From CAVTWD01 sp963738325 (lineage in GTDB: Bacteria > Actinomycetota > Acidimicrobiia > Acidimicrobiales > Ilumatobacteraceae): DNA of 64,000 bases. Below the pieces are notes generated by a model. The model was not told the origin of the DNA. It ran no database searches and worked only from the letters and a program-made list of their open reading frames with translations. The stretch spans positions 1 through 64,000 of the forward strand of contig CAVTWD010000005.1 in the NCBI GenBank assembly GCA_963738325.1. The letters are read 5' to 3'. Below, piece by piece: positions 1 to 7,753 of this stretch. The translations under genes and the position numbers were made by a program. Positions within the stretch are counted from its first letter, which is position 1. Each line of letters starts with the position of its first letter.

Positions 1-129
1 CGGCTCATCGCTGGCAGAGAGGCCCCTTCAGGCTGTTGGTCCACATCTGGTACATGGCGCTCAAGAGGCGCCTCGGCCGGAGAACGCAGAAGGCCCGGAA
101 AACCTAGGGTTTCCGGCGATCTCTCTAGT
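1..129. other. Left edge, no gene recognised
   Basis: I see no convincing gene here. A short plus-strand reading frame enters from outside the window and stops at about 110, but its product is not recognisable. The stretch ends against the first tRNA-like remnant. Confidence 0.3.
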
Positions 130-178
130 GGCGGGGGCAGGATTTTGAGTCCTGCCCCTGACCTTCGGGTTCGGTGCT
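130..178 (-). other. Degenerate tRNA 3'-end-like sequence
   Basis: Read on the minus strand, this has a T-stem-like inverted repeat (CAGGA, a 7-nt loop, TCCTG) followed by CCCCCGCCA, the same acceptor end as the better copy at 371-413. The T loop is not canonical and no anticodon arm or D arm can be found. It is probably a decayed attachment site or a remnant of a duplicated tRNA end, not a functional tRNA. Confidence 0.4.
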
Positions 179-370
179 CGAAGGCTCCGAGCGGAAAGCC
201 GGGTTCGTCGACATCGAGGTCACCAGCGGTCACTGGCGCGTCGTGGCGGTCAACGTGTCCTTTCTGCTCGACGCTCGTTGAACAGCCTCGCCGCCGGCGT
301 TGGGTTGCAGCGTGGTTGCACGGACGCGACAGACCTGGCCCGACATACCGTCTGACCAGGGCTTCTGTAG

Positions 371-413
<43 letters not shown>

Positions 414-729
414 ACGCAGCCAGATCGAGGCATTCTTCCTGGTAGAGGCTATTTTGCCCTGCTCAGACCGGGCTTGCAAGTCCCCGTTGTTCCCTGCTGT
501 TCCCCGATTTTACCGTTGGCGTGGTACATGGTTGGTACATCGCCCTGGGGCGCATGAGGGTCGCCTCGGGCGAGGGGCACTCCGCTGGAGGATCGTCGGG
601 CTGAACCGCCACGAAATGCCTGACCGTCGTCGACCTGCTCGACGCGCACGACTGTCCAGAACCGGTCGGTGCGCTCGATCCGGTCCGCTGGGTCGCCGTA
701 GGAGGGGACATTACTTCGTTCCGGACCGT
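414..729. other. Gene-free stretch
   Basis: Open frames exist on both strands, but none has a recognisable product, a ribosome-binding site or a coding-like composition. It lies between the tRNA remnant and the 3' end of the phosphatase gene and probably belongs to the decayed end of an integrated element. Confidence 0.3.
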
Positions 730-1299
730 TCACGGTCGTCGGTTCACGGTCATAGCTGACCATTGGCCTTCGAGCAGGCGAAGCTCATTCCAGCATCCGG
801 TGTCTTGCGTGGCGTCAGGGTCGAGGCCGGCGAGCATGTGGAGAAGGGCACGGTTGACGGCGTCGTGGGCTACCACGACCGCGGGGCCCTCCGGACTCGA
901 TGCGAGTTCGGCAAGTAGCGCTCGGGTGACGCGGTCGCCAAACGTCGCCCATGGTTCGATGCCGGGGGCCTGATCGACGGTGCCGAAGCGGGTGACGATG
1001 TCGGCGATGAGGGCCCCGGCCCACGGACCGTAGTCCCGGTCGCGGAGCCCGTCCGCGGTGTGCACCGGCAGGCCGTGGGACTGAGCGATCGCGGTCGCGG
1101 TCTGGTGGGCGCGTTGGAGTGGGCTGGACACGACGTAGGCGATGGTGATGGTGTCGAAGTGTCGCCCAAGTGCGCTCGCTTCGTCCCGGCCGACGTTGTC
1201 GAGGGGTGGGTTCTGGTCGCCTCGGAGACGGCCTTCGGCGTTGAGGTGGGTCCGGCCGTGGCGGACGAGGTAGGTAGCGTGAGGCGGTTGGTCAGGCAT
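730..1299 (-). CDS. Histidine phosphatase (phosphoglycerate mutase family)
   Basis: Product of 189 residues. The N-terminus carries the phospho-accepting motif VRHGRT (His at about residue 14). The C-terminal half carries the second histidine in VVVAHDAVNRALL, both expected in the branch-1 histidine phosphatase superfamily. The start is the ATG at 1299, which lies 8 nt inside the upstream MFS gene; longer open frames upstream are antisense-like. It is the last gene of the operon dynamin-like GTPase, MFS, phosphatase, which has a fluoride riboswitch in front. The natural substrate cannot be told from sequence; small phosphate esters or phosphosugars are typical for the family. Its place in a fluoride-regulated operon suggests replacing or relieving phosphoryl-transfer enzymes blocked by fluoride, which is inference. 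Confidence 0.85.
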   Translation of the reverse strand: MPDQPPHATYLVRHGRTHLNAEGRLRGDQNPPLDNVGRDEASALGRHFDTITIAYVVSSPLQRAHQTATAIAQSHGLPVHTADGLRDRDYGPWAGALIADIVTRFGTVDQAPGIEPWATFGDRVTRALLAELASSPEGPAVVVAHDAVNRALLHMLAGLDPDATQDTGCWNELRLLEGQWSAMTVNRRP

Positions 1300-2476
1300 G
1301 GACGACCTCCTCGGGTGAGGCGTAGCGGCGCAGCGCAGGGGAGCCGACGACGATGGCGATGGCGGCGAGGGCGAGGGCGCTGCCGAGGAGGAACGCCGCT
1401 GTTGGGCCGTGCTGGTCCCACAGGACGCCGGCGAGGACGCTGGCGGGCAGGACGAGGAGGCCGCTTGCGGCGGCGAAGTATCCGTAGGCGCGCCCGCGGT
1501 CGTGTTCGGGGACGATGGAGGCCACCCACGCCTTGAGGGTGCCTTCGGCGGTGGCGTAGAAGATGCCGTAGGCGAGGAACAGCACCACGACGGCCCAACT
1601 GGTGTCGGTGACGGCGAAGCCGAGGTAGACCAGCGCATAGGTGGACCAGGCGACGAGCAGCAGCGGTCGCCGCCCGATCCGGTCGGAGAGCCGCCCGGCG
1701 GGCATCGCGAGTGCGGCGTAGACGAGGTTGAAGGCGGCGTACGCGAAGGCGACCTGGGCGGTCGTCAGCCCGGTGTCGCTGGCGCGAAGCAGGAGCAGGG
1801 TGTCAGACGAGTTGGCCAGCCCGAACACGGTGACGGCGATCAGGAGGACCACGAAGGCCCGGGGCAGGGGTGCCCGGGCCCGATCGGGCGGCGGTGGTGG
1901 CGGGCGGTGGTCGTGGGTGCGCCGCAACATCAGGAACACGGCGAGACCCGGGAGCGCGGCGCAGGCGAAGACGACCCGCAGGCTGCTGGCGTTTCGGCCC
2001 CACCACAGCAGGAGCCCACCGGCGATCACCGGACCGGCGACCGAGCCGAGAGTGTCGAGGGCTCTTTGCAGCCCGAAGCCTCGGCCGAGTTCGGTGGTGG
2101 CGAGGTCGGCCGCGACGAGGGTGTCCCGGGGGGCATCCTTGCCGCCTTTACCGAGGCCGTCGGCGATCCGCAAGGCGGCGACCGCGCCGACTCCGGGTGC
2201 CACGGCGATCAGAGGCCGGGCGGCGAGCGACATCGTGTAGGCGACACGTGTCAGGCGCTTGGGGGAGGCGCCACGATGCAGGAGGCGGGCGCTGGCGAGC
2301 CGTGAGACGGTGACGCCGACAGCGAGCGCGCCTTCGATGCCGCCTAGGGTTGCGGCGGACGCGCCGAGGGCGACGACGACGAACACCGGGAGAAGCGGAT
2401 ACACCATCTCCTGGGCGAGCCCGCTCCAGAACGCCACCCAACCGAGCACGACGGCGTTGGATCGGGATCGAGTCAT
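1292..2476 (-). CDS. MFS transporter
   Basis: Integral membrane protein of 394 residues with about 12 hydrophobic segments. The motif DGLGKGGKDAPRD near residue 110 is typical of one branch of bacterial major facilitator exporters. A second conserved loop, GRLSDRIGRRP, lies at the start of the C-terminal half. The ATG at 2476 overlaps the stop of the upstream GTPase gene (ATGA), and its own stop overlaps the phosphatase start, so the three genes form a tightly coupled operon. The riboswitch at 4185-4236 heads the operon, so expression is expected to rise with fluoride. The substrate is unknown. Confidence 0.85.
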   Translation of the reverse strand: MTRSRSNAVVLGWVAFWSGLAQEMVYPLLPVFVVVALGASAATLGGIEGALAVGVTVSRLASARLLHRGASPKRLTRVAYTMSLAARPLIAVAPGVGAVAALRIADGLGKGGKDAPRDTLVAADLATTELGRGFGLQRALDTLGSVAGPVIAGGLLLWWGRNASSLRVVFACAALPGLAVFLMLRRTHDHRPPPPPPDRARAPLPRAFVVLLIAVTVFGLANSSDTLLLLRASDTGLTTAQVAFAYAAFNLVYAALAMPAGRLSDRIGRRPLLLVAWSTYALVYLGFAVTDTSWAVVVLFLAYGIFYATAEGTLKAWVASIVPEHDRGRAYGYFAAASGLLVLPASVLAGVLWDQHGPTAAFLLGSALALAAIAIVVGSPALRRYASPEEVVHA

Positions 2477-4164
2477 GCCGGTACGGACGGGCTCGGGCCG
2501 GTTGCGAGCTGGGCGTTGAGTTGGTCGAGCTCGCTCAACAGCATTCCGAGGTGACTCTCCGCAGCCGCGTCGTCGCTCGCCGCCCGGCGTGCCGCGCGTT
2601 GGACGGCGCCGAGCAGGCTCACCGCTGCGCTGTCGACGTGCTCGCGCATGGAGGCTTCGAAGGTGGCGCGGACCTGGTCGAGACGTTTGACGAGATCGTG
2701 GCGGGCTCGTCCGGCGTGCTTGTCGAACTCGCGGCGGAGATCCTCGAGGGCCCGATCGGTGAGACGGCGCCGGACCACGGGAGCAGGAACGAGATGGCGT
2801 CCGGCGGTGATAAACGGCTCCGACATGCTCATGGGGGGCAGGAACAGGTAGGAGAAGTCGCTGGTGACTGCGGCTACGAGCGGAATCGGGACATCGCGGA
2901 GCTCGACGTCGAAGAGGTCAGCGGTGGTAGCCCGCGCTTCGCGGACTCGCTCGGTGACGGTGTCGCGGAGTCCGGTCGCGGCCCGCTGCCACTGTACGTC
3001 GAGCTGTGTTTGGAGATCTCGAAGGAAGGCGTCGAAGCTCGATCGGACGGCGGTGGCCACTCCGGCGCGAAGTGCATCATCCAGACCCACGGGCGCGGTG
3101 GCCTGACCAATGGCGCGCAGCTCGTCGTCGTGGCACGCTGGTTCGGTGCGGGCGAACTCGGCCAAGCGGTCACCCACCTGCCGGCTGATCTGGTGGCATC
3201 GTTCGACGAGCAGATGCTGTTCGGCGGCGAGGGTGTGGCGGGCGGAATGCACGGCCGCGTCCATTCGGGCGATCCGCCGAAGGCGGTCGTCAGCGTCGAG
3301 TCTGGCGGCGCCGATCTCCAGTCGGACGAGATCGCCGAGGTCGGTGGCGAGCTCGACCAGGCCGATCCGTGTCGCACGATCGCGGGCTTCGGCGAGGTCG
3401 CCGTCGGCGAGGTCTCGCAGCGCGGTCACGAACGCGGCGAACTCCAGACCATCGCCGCCTACTGCGGCGGCGCGGGCGTCGGTCGCCCAGATCCGCGATT
3501 GTGGGAACCCGGTCGTTTCGGCGACGAAGCATCGAACCTCGTTCCGCTCCCCTGGATCGAGGCGGTCGGCCTTGTTGATCAGGACGAACACCTGGTCGGC
3601 CCGCGCGAGGAATGATCCAAGGATGGCTTTCTCGGCGGCCGACAGGGGGCTGCCGGCATCGAGCACGACGATCGCGCCGTCGGCGGCGGCGTGGGCGTCG
3701 AGCGCGACGCTGGTGTTGTGGTGGTGGATGGACCCCGTGCCGGGGGTGTCGATCAGGACGATCCCACTGCGAAGGAGTGGAGCCGCGAAGCGGATCTCGA
3801 CATGCTCGACCTCCTTCTCGTTGCCGGGGTTGGCTGCCTCGGCGACGTAGGCAGCTACGTCCTCTACCCCGATGGCGGCATGGGACCCATCCAGGAGCAC
3901 GACGGTCGCGCCTGACGCCCCGAACATGACCTCGGTGGGCACTGCGGTGACGGGTAAGACCCCGGTCGGGACGATCGTCGTCCCGACCAAGGCGTTGATC
4001 ACGGTGGATTTGCCCCGGTTGAAGTCACCGACGACCGCCACGTGGAACCGGTGAGCACGCTGGCGATCGGCGAGTCGTCGGGCCCGGCTCGCGATCCGCG
4101 AGGACTGTTGCTCCGCCAGTGCCGCCAACCGGTCACCGGTAGAGGCCAGATCGACATACGGCAC
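2473..4164 (-). CDS. Dynamin-like GTPase
   Basis: Product of 563 residues with an N-terminal GTPase domain: G1 GDFNRGKST (about 46-54), G3 DTPGTGS (about 139-145) and G4 NKAD (about 197-200). A long, mostly helical C-terminal part follows, with a hydrophobic stretch around residues 410-450 that could be a membrane paddle. This matches the bacterial dynamin family, which binds and remodels membranes. The start is the GTG at 4164, preceded by GGAGG. A fluoride riboswitch ends about 20 nt upstream of that start. The gene is intact in one frame. A membrane-remodelling GTPase in a fluoride regulon is unusual; membrane repair or surveillance under fluoride or acid stress is a guess. Confidence 0.85.
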   Translation of the reverse strand: MPYVDLASTGDRLAALAEQQSSRIASRARRLADRQRAHRFHVAVVGDFNRGKSTVINALVGTTIVPTGVLPVTAVPTEVMFGASGATVVLLDGSHAAIGVEDVAAYVAEAANPGNEKEVEHVEIRFAAPLLRSGIVLIDTPGTGSIHHHNTSVALDAHAAADGAIVVLDAGSPLSAAEKAILGSFLARADQVFVLINKADRLDPGERNEVRCFVAETTGFPQSRIWATDARAAAVGGDGLEFAAFVTALRDLADGDLAEARDRATRIGLVELATDLGDLVRLEIGAARLDADDRLRRIARMDAAVHSARHTLAAEQHLLVERCHQISRQVGDRLAEFARTEPACHDDELRAIGQATAPVGLDDALRAGVATAVRSSFDAFLRDLQTQLDVQWQRAATGLRDTVTERVREARATTADLFDVELRDVPIPLVAAVTSDFSYLFLPPMSMSEPFITAGRHLVPAPVVRRRLTDRALEDLRREFDKHAGRARHDLVKRLDQVRATFEASMREHVDSAAVSLLGAVQRAARRAASDDAAAESHLGMLLSELDQLNAQLATGPSPSVPA

Positions 4165-4184
4165 CCACGAACCTCCATGTGTTC

Positions 4185-4236
4185 GTAGGGACCGTCAGCC
4201 GGCGGACCGGCGGTTGTCGGCGAGCCCCATCGCCGC
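4185..4236 (-). ncRNA. Fluoride riboswitch (crcB motif), copy 1
   Basis: On the minus strand the element opens with hairpin GGCG-AUGGGGCU-CGCC, continues with the stem GCCGG/CCGGC (loop TCCG) and closes with CUGACGGUCCCUAC. The loop bases GGGGCU can pair with GGUCCC of the 3' strand, forming the long-range helix of the fluoride riboswitch. The same pairing is kept with different bases in the two other copies in this window. The 3' end lies about 20 nt before the GTG of the dynamin-like GTPase and just before its GGAGG, so it is placed to control that operon. Family assignment is by motif recognition; a covariance-model search would settle it. Confidence 0.85.
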
Positions 4237-4265
4237 CAGCCACGATAGCCAGGTCGAGCGGCCCT

Positions 4266-4802
4266 TCAGCTCGCGCTCTCGGCGTCATAGACCTGGGCCG
4301 CGAAGCCCTCGAGTGCGATCTCGCACCGGCCGAGCGCGTCGGCCGCGGCGAGCCCGCCGCCGGCGCCGAGGACGTCGCGGGCTTGCACCTTGGCGAACCA
4401 GCTCTTGAGCTTGGTCAGGTCCTCGTCATTCTCCTCCAGCTCCGCGTAGGTGAGATGGTCGTCGGCGAGCTCATGCTCGATCTCGGCTTCGAAGTCGGCG
4501 CACCGGGTCACGATCTCGGTGTACTCCTCGTCGCGTGCCCGGTTGAACGAGTCGACCACCTCGGCGTGGCCGGCGAGCACCTCACTGCGCAAGAGCTGCG
4601 CCTCGCCGCCGAGTCCCTGGATCTCGCTGCGCAACGTACGCATCGCCCGCTCTGCCCCAGCCGACGCCGGCAAGGCGGCACACCCGTTCTGGAGGTAGAC
4701 GGCGCCGATGCCCTTGATGCGTCGCCACACGGTGGCGCGCAGCCGGGTCGGCTCGGACGGCACCTTGTAGATGAGCACCAGCCAGGTGACGTCGTTGGCC
4801 AC
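4266..4802 (-). CDS. chrB: ChrB-type chromate resistance protein
   Basis: Product of 178 residues. The start (WLVLIYKVPSEPTRLRATVW, about residues 7-26) and the segment GAVYLQNGCAALP match the N-terminal ChrB domain found in chromate resistance operons. There ChrB senses chromate and helps resistance next to the ChrA transporter. The C-terminal ChrB domain of longer homologues is absent, so this is the short form. It starts 10 nt after the stop of the upstream cation transporter gene and is probably co-transcribed with it. No chrA is present in the window, so a role as a general oxyanion or metal stress protein is possible. Confidence 0.8.
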   Translation of the reverse strand: MANDVTWLVLIYKVPSEPTRLRATVWRRIKGIGAVYLQNGCAALPASAGAERAMRTLRSEIQGLGGEAQLLRSEVLAGHAEVVDSFNRARDEEYTEIVTRCADFEAEIEHELADDHLTYAELEENDEDLTKLKSWFAKVQARDVLGAGGGLAAADALGRCEIALEGFAAQVYDAESAS

Positions 4803-4812
4803 GGCAGCGACG

Positions 4813-5442
4813 CTAGGTGCGGTCCTCGGCGGCGTGGAGGCTATGGATGCCCTCGCGGACGCCGTAGACCACCAGGATCGCTCCGGCGGCGATGTCGGCC
4901 CACCACCAGCCCAGCAGCGCGTTCAGGAGCAGGCCAACCAGGATGGCGGCGGCCAGGGTCCCGTCGACCACCGTCACCTTGGCTTCGGCCTGCAGCACCG
5001 GGTTTCCCAGGGAGGCGCCCGTACGGGCCTTCCCGGCCGCCAGGGCGAACATCACGACGCAGGTCGCGGCCAGCCAGGCGATGCCGGCCGGAGAGGAGTC
5101 GGGACGGATGTCCAACGCCAGCGACACGGCCGCCTGGACGACGATGTAGACCGCCAACACGAAGAAGGCGAAACCGATCATGCGCACCGCCCGTCGCTCG
5201 CGCGCCGCATCGACGGTGCCTTTCAGCTGCCACACCACGACGATCGAGGCGAAGATCTCGATGCACGAGTCGAGCGCGAAGCCGGCCAACGCCACCGAAC
5301 GGGCCGATGCCGCCGCGGCGACCAGGAAGCCGATCTCGACCATGTTCCAGCCCAACGTGGCGTACTCCAGGCGAAGGCCTCGCCGGAGCAGCCGAGCCCG
5401 TGACGTGGCAACGACGATGTCGTCGGCTGGTGCGATCGTCAT
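4813..5442 (-). CDS. Cation transporter, short CDF-like membrane protein
   Basis: About 209 residues with five to six hydrophobic segments. The N-terminal region (LEYATLGWNMVEIGFLVAA, then GFALDSCIEIFASIVVVW) resembles the transmembrane domain of cation diffusion facilitators. The conserved acidic residues in LDSCIE and TVVDGTLAA are at the expected places. The cytoplasmic C-terminal domain of classical CDF exporters is missing, which is common in this short subfamily. I chose the ATG at 5442 (MTIAPADD); an in-frame upstream start at 5460 also exists. A possible ArsR/SmtB-type operator lies 32-50 nt upstream. chrB follows 10 nt downstream. Probable role: efflux of a divalent metal. Confidence 0.75.
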   Translation of the reverse strand: MTIAPADDIVVATSRARLLRRGLRLEYATLGWNMVEIGFLVAAAASARSVALAGFALDSCIEIFASIVVVWQLKGTVDAARERRAVRMIGFAFFVLAVYIVVQAAVSLALDIRPDSSPAGIAWLAATCVVMFALAAGKARTGASLGNPVLQAEAKVTVVDGTLAAAILVGLLLNALLGWWWADIAAGAILVVYGVREGIHSLHAAEDRT

Positions 5443-5473
5443 CGCCCACGAACCTAACAACGGTTAGACACTG

Positions 5474-5492
5474 ATTCAAACGACTGTTGAAG
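5474..5492. promoter_or_regulatory. Possible ArsR/SmtB-type operator
   Basis: Imperfect inverted repeat ATTCAA-N7-TTGAAG, 32 nt upstream of the cation transporter start. The arms resemble the ATTCAA/TTGAAT-like sites bound by SmtB/CmtR-type metal sensors. No matching regulator gene is adjacent, so this is suggestive only. Confidence 0.35.
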
Positions 5493-5508
5493 CGACTACT
5501 GGGGCGCT

Positions 5509-5712
5509 TCAGCGAGGCAGACCGTGTCGCCTCCGGTACCAATGGGCCCATGCCCGCTGACCCACGCCGATGACGACGAAGACGGCGATCATCCCGGGAA
5601 CAGTGCCGCGGCCGATCACGTACGCCAGGAGTGCTGTGATGGCGCCGATGGCGGCAACGATGAGCAGCGTCCGCGGTTGGAGTGGTCGGCGATCGGCCGG
5701 ATGCTCGTTCAT
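5509..5712 (-). CDS. Small membrane protein, unknown
   Basis: 67 residues starting at the ATG at 5712. Two hydrophobic helices (about residues 15-34 and 38-52) flank a GRGTVPG turn, and the C-terminus is basic (WYRRRHGLPR). I do not recognise a family. It lies upstream of the cation transporter on the same strand with a 66-nt gap that holds the possible operator. The same frame stays open upstream to 6237, but that part reads across the riboswitch at 5796-5856 on the opposite strand, so I keep the short form. Confidence 0.5.
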   Translation of the reverse strand: MNEHPADRRPLQPRTLLIVAAIGAITALLAYVIGRGTVPGMIAVFVVIGVGQRAWAHWYRRRHGLPR

Positions 5713-5795
5713 TTGCTCGTGGTCGACGTACCACCACTGTGACATACCACTGCAGGGCCAGCGAGTAGGTCCGAAGGGGCGGTTAGCATTGGTGG

Positions 5796-5856
5796 CGGGT
5801 GATGGATCTCGCCCGGTCGTCGCCGACCGAACCGCCGCTGGCTGACGGGTCCTGCG
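5796..5856 (+). ncRNA. Fluoride riboswitch (crcB motif), copy 2
   Basis: First hairpin GGGUG-AUGGAUCU-CGCCC, an extra hairpin GGTCG/CGACC, a short stem GCC/GGC, then CUGACGGGUCCUGC. The loop bases GGAUCU can pair with GGGUCC by Watson-Crick and G-U pairs, matching the covariation seen in copies 1 and 3. A GGAGG (5862-5866) and a GTG start (5872) follow directly, so the element is placed to control the ORF at 5872 and possibly the crcB genes beyond it. The extra hairpin makes it slightly longer than the other two. Confidence 0.7.
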
Positions 5857-5871
5857 AGGCTGGAGGCGCAC

Positions 5872-6456
5872 GTGACCGTTCATCCGCATCGATCGTCGCC
5901 GGGCGGCCCGAGGCACCAGACGGATGCTGGCGTCCTCCGGCTGGACGACGGCACCGCGATGGTCGCTCTCTCGGTCGGACGCTGCGGCACGGGCTCCCTT
6001 CTCTTGGCTGACCCGCGGCGTCGGTGCAGGGCGCCAGAGCCGTTGCCGGTTGGCGACGGTGCGCAAGGTCGCCACGACGCTGCCGTCGTCGGTGGCCCCG
6101 GTGATGCCGCCGGATTCGGGGAGTGTGGCTCGCTGGGTGCGGTAGCGGCCTCGATGGGCAATGAGCCCGACGGCGACTACAGGGACGATGGCGACGGCCA
6201 CCGCCGCGGCTGCGCCGAGCCAGTTCGACGACCCCATGAGCGTGCAGGCGATGGGAACGTGATCGCTTCTGCAAACTCAGCGATGAACCCAACGGCGGCC
6301 ATCCGCGGCGCGTGTGGGCAGGGCGCGGCCGAGGGTCGCTGCGAACTTCGCGCCAATCGCGAACAGAGGGTCGTCGCGAGTCGCATCGCGGTGACCCGGC
6401 ACGCTAGGGAGGCCGACAGCCGCACACGATGCCACGCACACCACGTTCACCGATGA
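5872..6456 (+). CDS. Unknown protein downstream of a fluoride riboswitch
   Basis: Open frame of 194 residues. For it: a well-spaced GGAGG before the GTG at 5872, a fluoride riboswitch ending 16 nt upstream, and a stop (TGA at 6454-6456) that overlaps the ATG at 6453, an alternative start of crcB, as ATGA. Against it: the product is rich in Arg, Gly, Asp and His without recognisable domains, and a minus-strand frame starting at 6237 looks equally protein-like (one N-terminal membrane segment). Indels in this assembly may also have scrambled a different product. I keep it because of its signals, not its sequence. Confidence 0.35.
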   Translation: MTVHPHRSSPGGPRHQTDAGVLRLDDGTAMVALSVGRCGTGSLLLADPRRRCRAPEPLPVGDGAQGRHDAAVVGGPGDAAGFGECGSLGAVAASMGNEPDGDYRDDGDGHRRGCAEPVRRPHERAGDGNVIASANSAMNPTAAIRGACGQGAAEGRCELRANREQRVVASRIAVTRHAREADSRTRCHAHHVHR

Positions 6457-7028
6457 GTAGCCGACCACTCGACCCCGATCCCGACCCGCCGCCGTCGCCC
6501 ACCGACGAGCGCAAGCATGTCGATGACGGGTGGGAGGACTTACCCATCGATCCCGACGTCGATGTCGGTGCCCGTCCTAGACCGATGCGGCGACACCGGC
6601 GCCGCCCGAGTGGTCGGGCTGATCCTCGGGTGCTGTTCGCCATCTCGCTCGGATCGATGGGGGGTGCCACGGCCCGCTACAAGCTGGCCACCTGGATCAC
6701 CGTGCCGGCTGGCGGGTTCCCGTGGGCCACGTTCTGGACCAACGTCTCGGGCTCGTTCGTCCTCGGCTTCCTGCTCCTCCTGTTGATCGAACGGTTCCCA
6801 CCCACCCGCTACGCCCGCGCCTTCGCCGGCACTGGTTTCCTCGGCGCCTACACCACCTTCTCCACCTTCAGCGTCGAGACCGACGTGCTGCTCAAGGACG
6901 GGCAGCTCGCCGTCGCCGTCGCCTACGTCGTGTCCAGCCTCGCACTCGGCATCGCTGTCGCCTGGCTCGGTGTCATCCTCGGCCGGCTCGTCCCCCACGA
7001 ACACCTCGCACGGAAGGAGGGCCCGTGA
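6429..7028 (+). CDS. crcB: Fluoride channel CrcB (first subunit)
   Basis: 199 residues with four transmembrane helices. Conserved family features are visible: GGATARY in helix 1, the pore segment TNVSGSFVLGF, and TGFLGAYTTFSTF in helix 3 with its Phe/Thr polar track. These proteins (Fluc/CrcB) are dual-topology fluoride exporters; with crcB2 downstream, the two probably form a heterodimer. The first 65 residues are an Asp/Pro/Arg-rich extension not usual for the family; starting at the ATG at 6453 would shorten it by only 8 residues. An AAGGAGG within its 3' end serves the next gene. The upstream fluoride riboswitch (5796-5856) is the likely regulator. Confidence 0.92.
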   Translation: MPRTPRSPMSSRPLDPDPDPPPSPTDERKHVDDGWEDLPIDPDVDVGARPRPMRRHRRRPSGRADPRVLFAISLGSMGGATARYKLATWITVPAGGFPWATFWTNVSGSFVLGFLLLLLIERFPPTRYARAFAGTGFLGAYTTFSTFSVETDVLLKDGQLAVAVAYVVSSLALGIAVAWLGVILGRLVPHEHLARKEGP

Positions 7029-7375
7029 AGCTCGAAGGACCCCAGAAGCGACTCACCATCTTCGTCGGCGAGTCCGACCACGTCGGACGCCACTCGCTCG
7101 CCACCGAGATCGTCCATCGCGCCCACGCCGCCGGACTGGCCGGTGCGTCGATGTTCCGGGGCATCGAGGGCTTCGGCGCCTCCAACCACCTCCACACCAC
7201 CCGGATCCTGTCGCTGTCGGACGACTTGCCGATCGCCATCATCATCATCGACAGCGACGAACGGATCCGCAGCTTCCTGCCGGTCCTCGACGAGCTCATC
7301 ACCGAAGGACTGGTCATCCTCGACGAGGTCGAAGTCGTCAAGTACGTGGGCCGAAGCCGGGGACCGGACGCATGA
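7025..7375 (+). CDS. DUF190 family protein
   Basis: 116 residues starting at the GTG at 7025, 4 nt after a strong AAGGAGG and overlapping the crcB stop (GTGA). The pattern LTIFVGESDHVGRHSLATEI, then GASMFRGIEGFG and IIIIDSDERI, is the DUF190 family. These are small soluble PII-like proteins that recur between crcB genes in bacteria. The role is not established; regulation or assembly of the fluoride channel is assumed from context. Its stop overlaps the crcB2 start as ATGA, so the three genes are translationally coupled. Confidence 0.88.
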   Translation: MKLEGPQKRLTIFVGESDHVGRHSLATEIVHRAHAAGLAGASMFRGIEGFGASNHLHTTRILSLSDDLPIAIIIIDSDERIRSFLPVLDELITEGLVILDEVEVVKYVGRSRGPDA

Positions 7376-7746
7376 GCGCCGACGTGTGGGTCGCCTTCCT
7401 CATCGCGGCCGCCGTCGGGGCCCCGGCCCGTTACCTGCTCGACGGGCTCATCCAGGACCGCACTGGCGGCGAGTTCCCGTGGGGCACGTGTGTGGTCAAC
7501 GTGTCCGGGTCGTTCGTGCTCGGCCTGATCAGCGGTCTCGCCCTCTACCACGCGTTTCCGGGCGACGCGAAGCTGGTGCTCGGTACCGGGTTCTGCGGCG
7601 CCTACACCACGTTCTCCACCTTCACGTTCGAGACCGTACGGCTCGCCGAGGCGGGCCTGACCCGTGCCGCGATCCGCAACGTCGTGGTCAACACCGGCGG
7701 GGCGCTACTGGCCGCCGGTGCCGGGCTGGCTCTCGCCTCGCTGTGA
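7372..7746 (+). CDS. crcB: Fluoride channel CrcB (second subunit)
   Basis: 124 residues, the normal family length, with four transmembrane helices. Signature segments: GAPARYLLDGL, VNVSGSFVLGL and TGFCGAYTTFSTF. It overlaps DUF190 by ATGA. Having two crcB genes in one operon is typical for organisms whose Fluc channel is a heterodimer. The stop at 7746 lies only 7 nt from the stop of the convergent lipoprotein gene. Confidence 0.93.
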   Translation: MSADVWVAFLIAAAVGAPARYLLDGLIQDRTGGEFPWGTCVVNVSGSFVLGLISGLALYHAFPGDAKLVLGTGFCGAYTTFSTFTFETVRLAEAGLTRAAIRNVVVNTGGALLAAGAGLALASL

Positions 7747-7753
7747 CGATCGC

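Noticed and set aside
5509..6237. 242-codon minus-strand frame with an N-terminal membrane helix
   Set aside because: It runs across the riboswitch at 5796-5856 and into the small membrane protein in the same frame without its own ribosome-binding site. I kept only the short 3' gene (5509-5712).
6247..6266. GGCGATGGGAACGTGATCGC, resembling the start of a fluoride riboswitch
   Set aside because: The loop is not AUGGNNCU and no CUGAYGG strand follows within reach.
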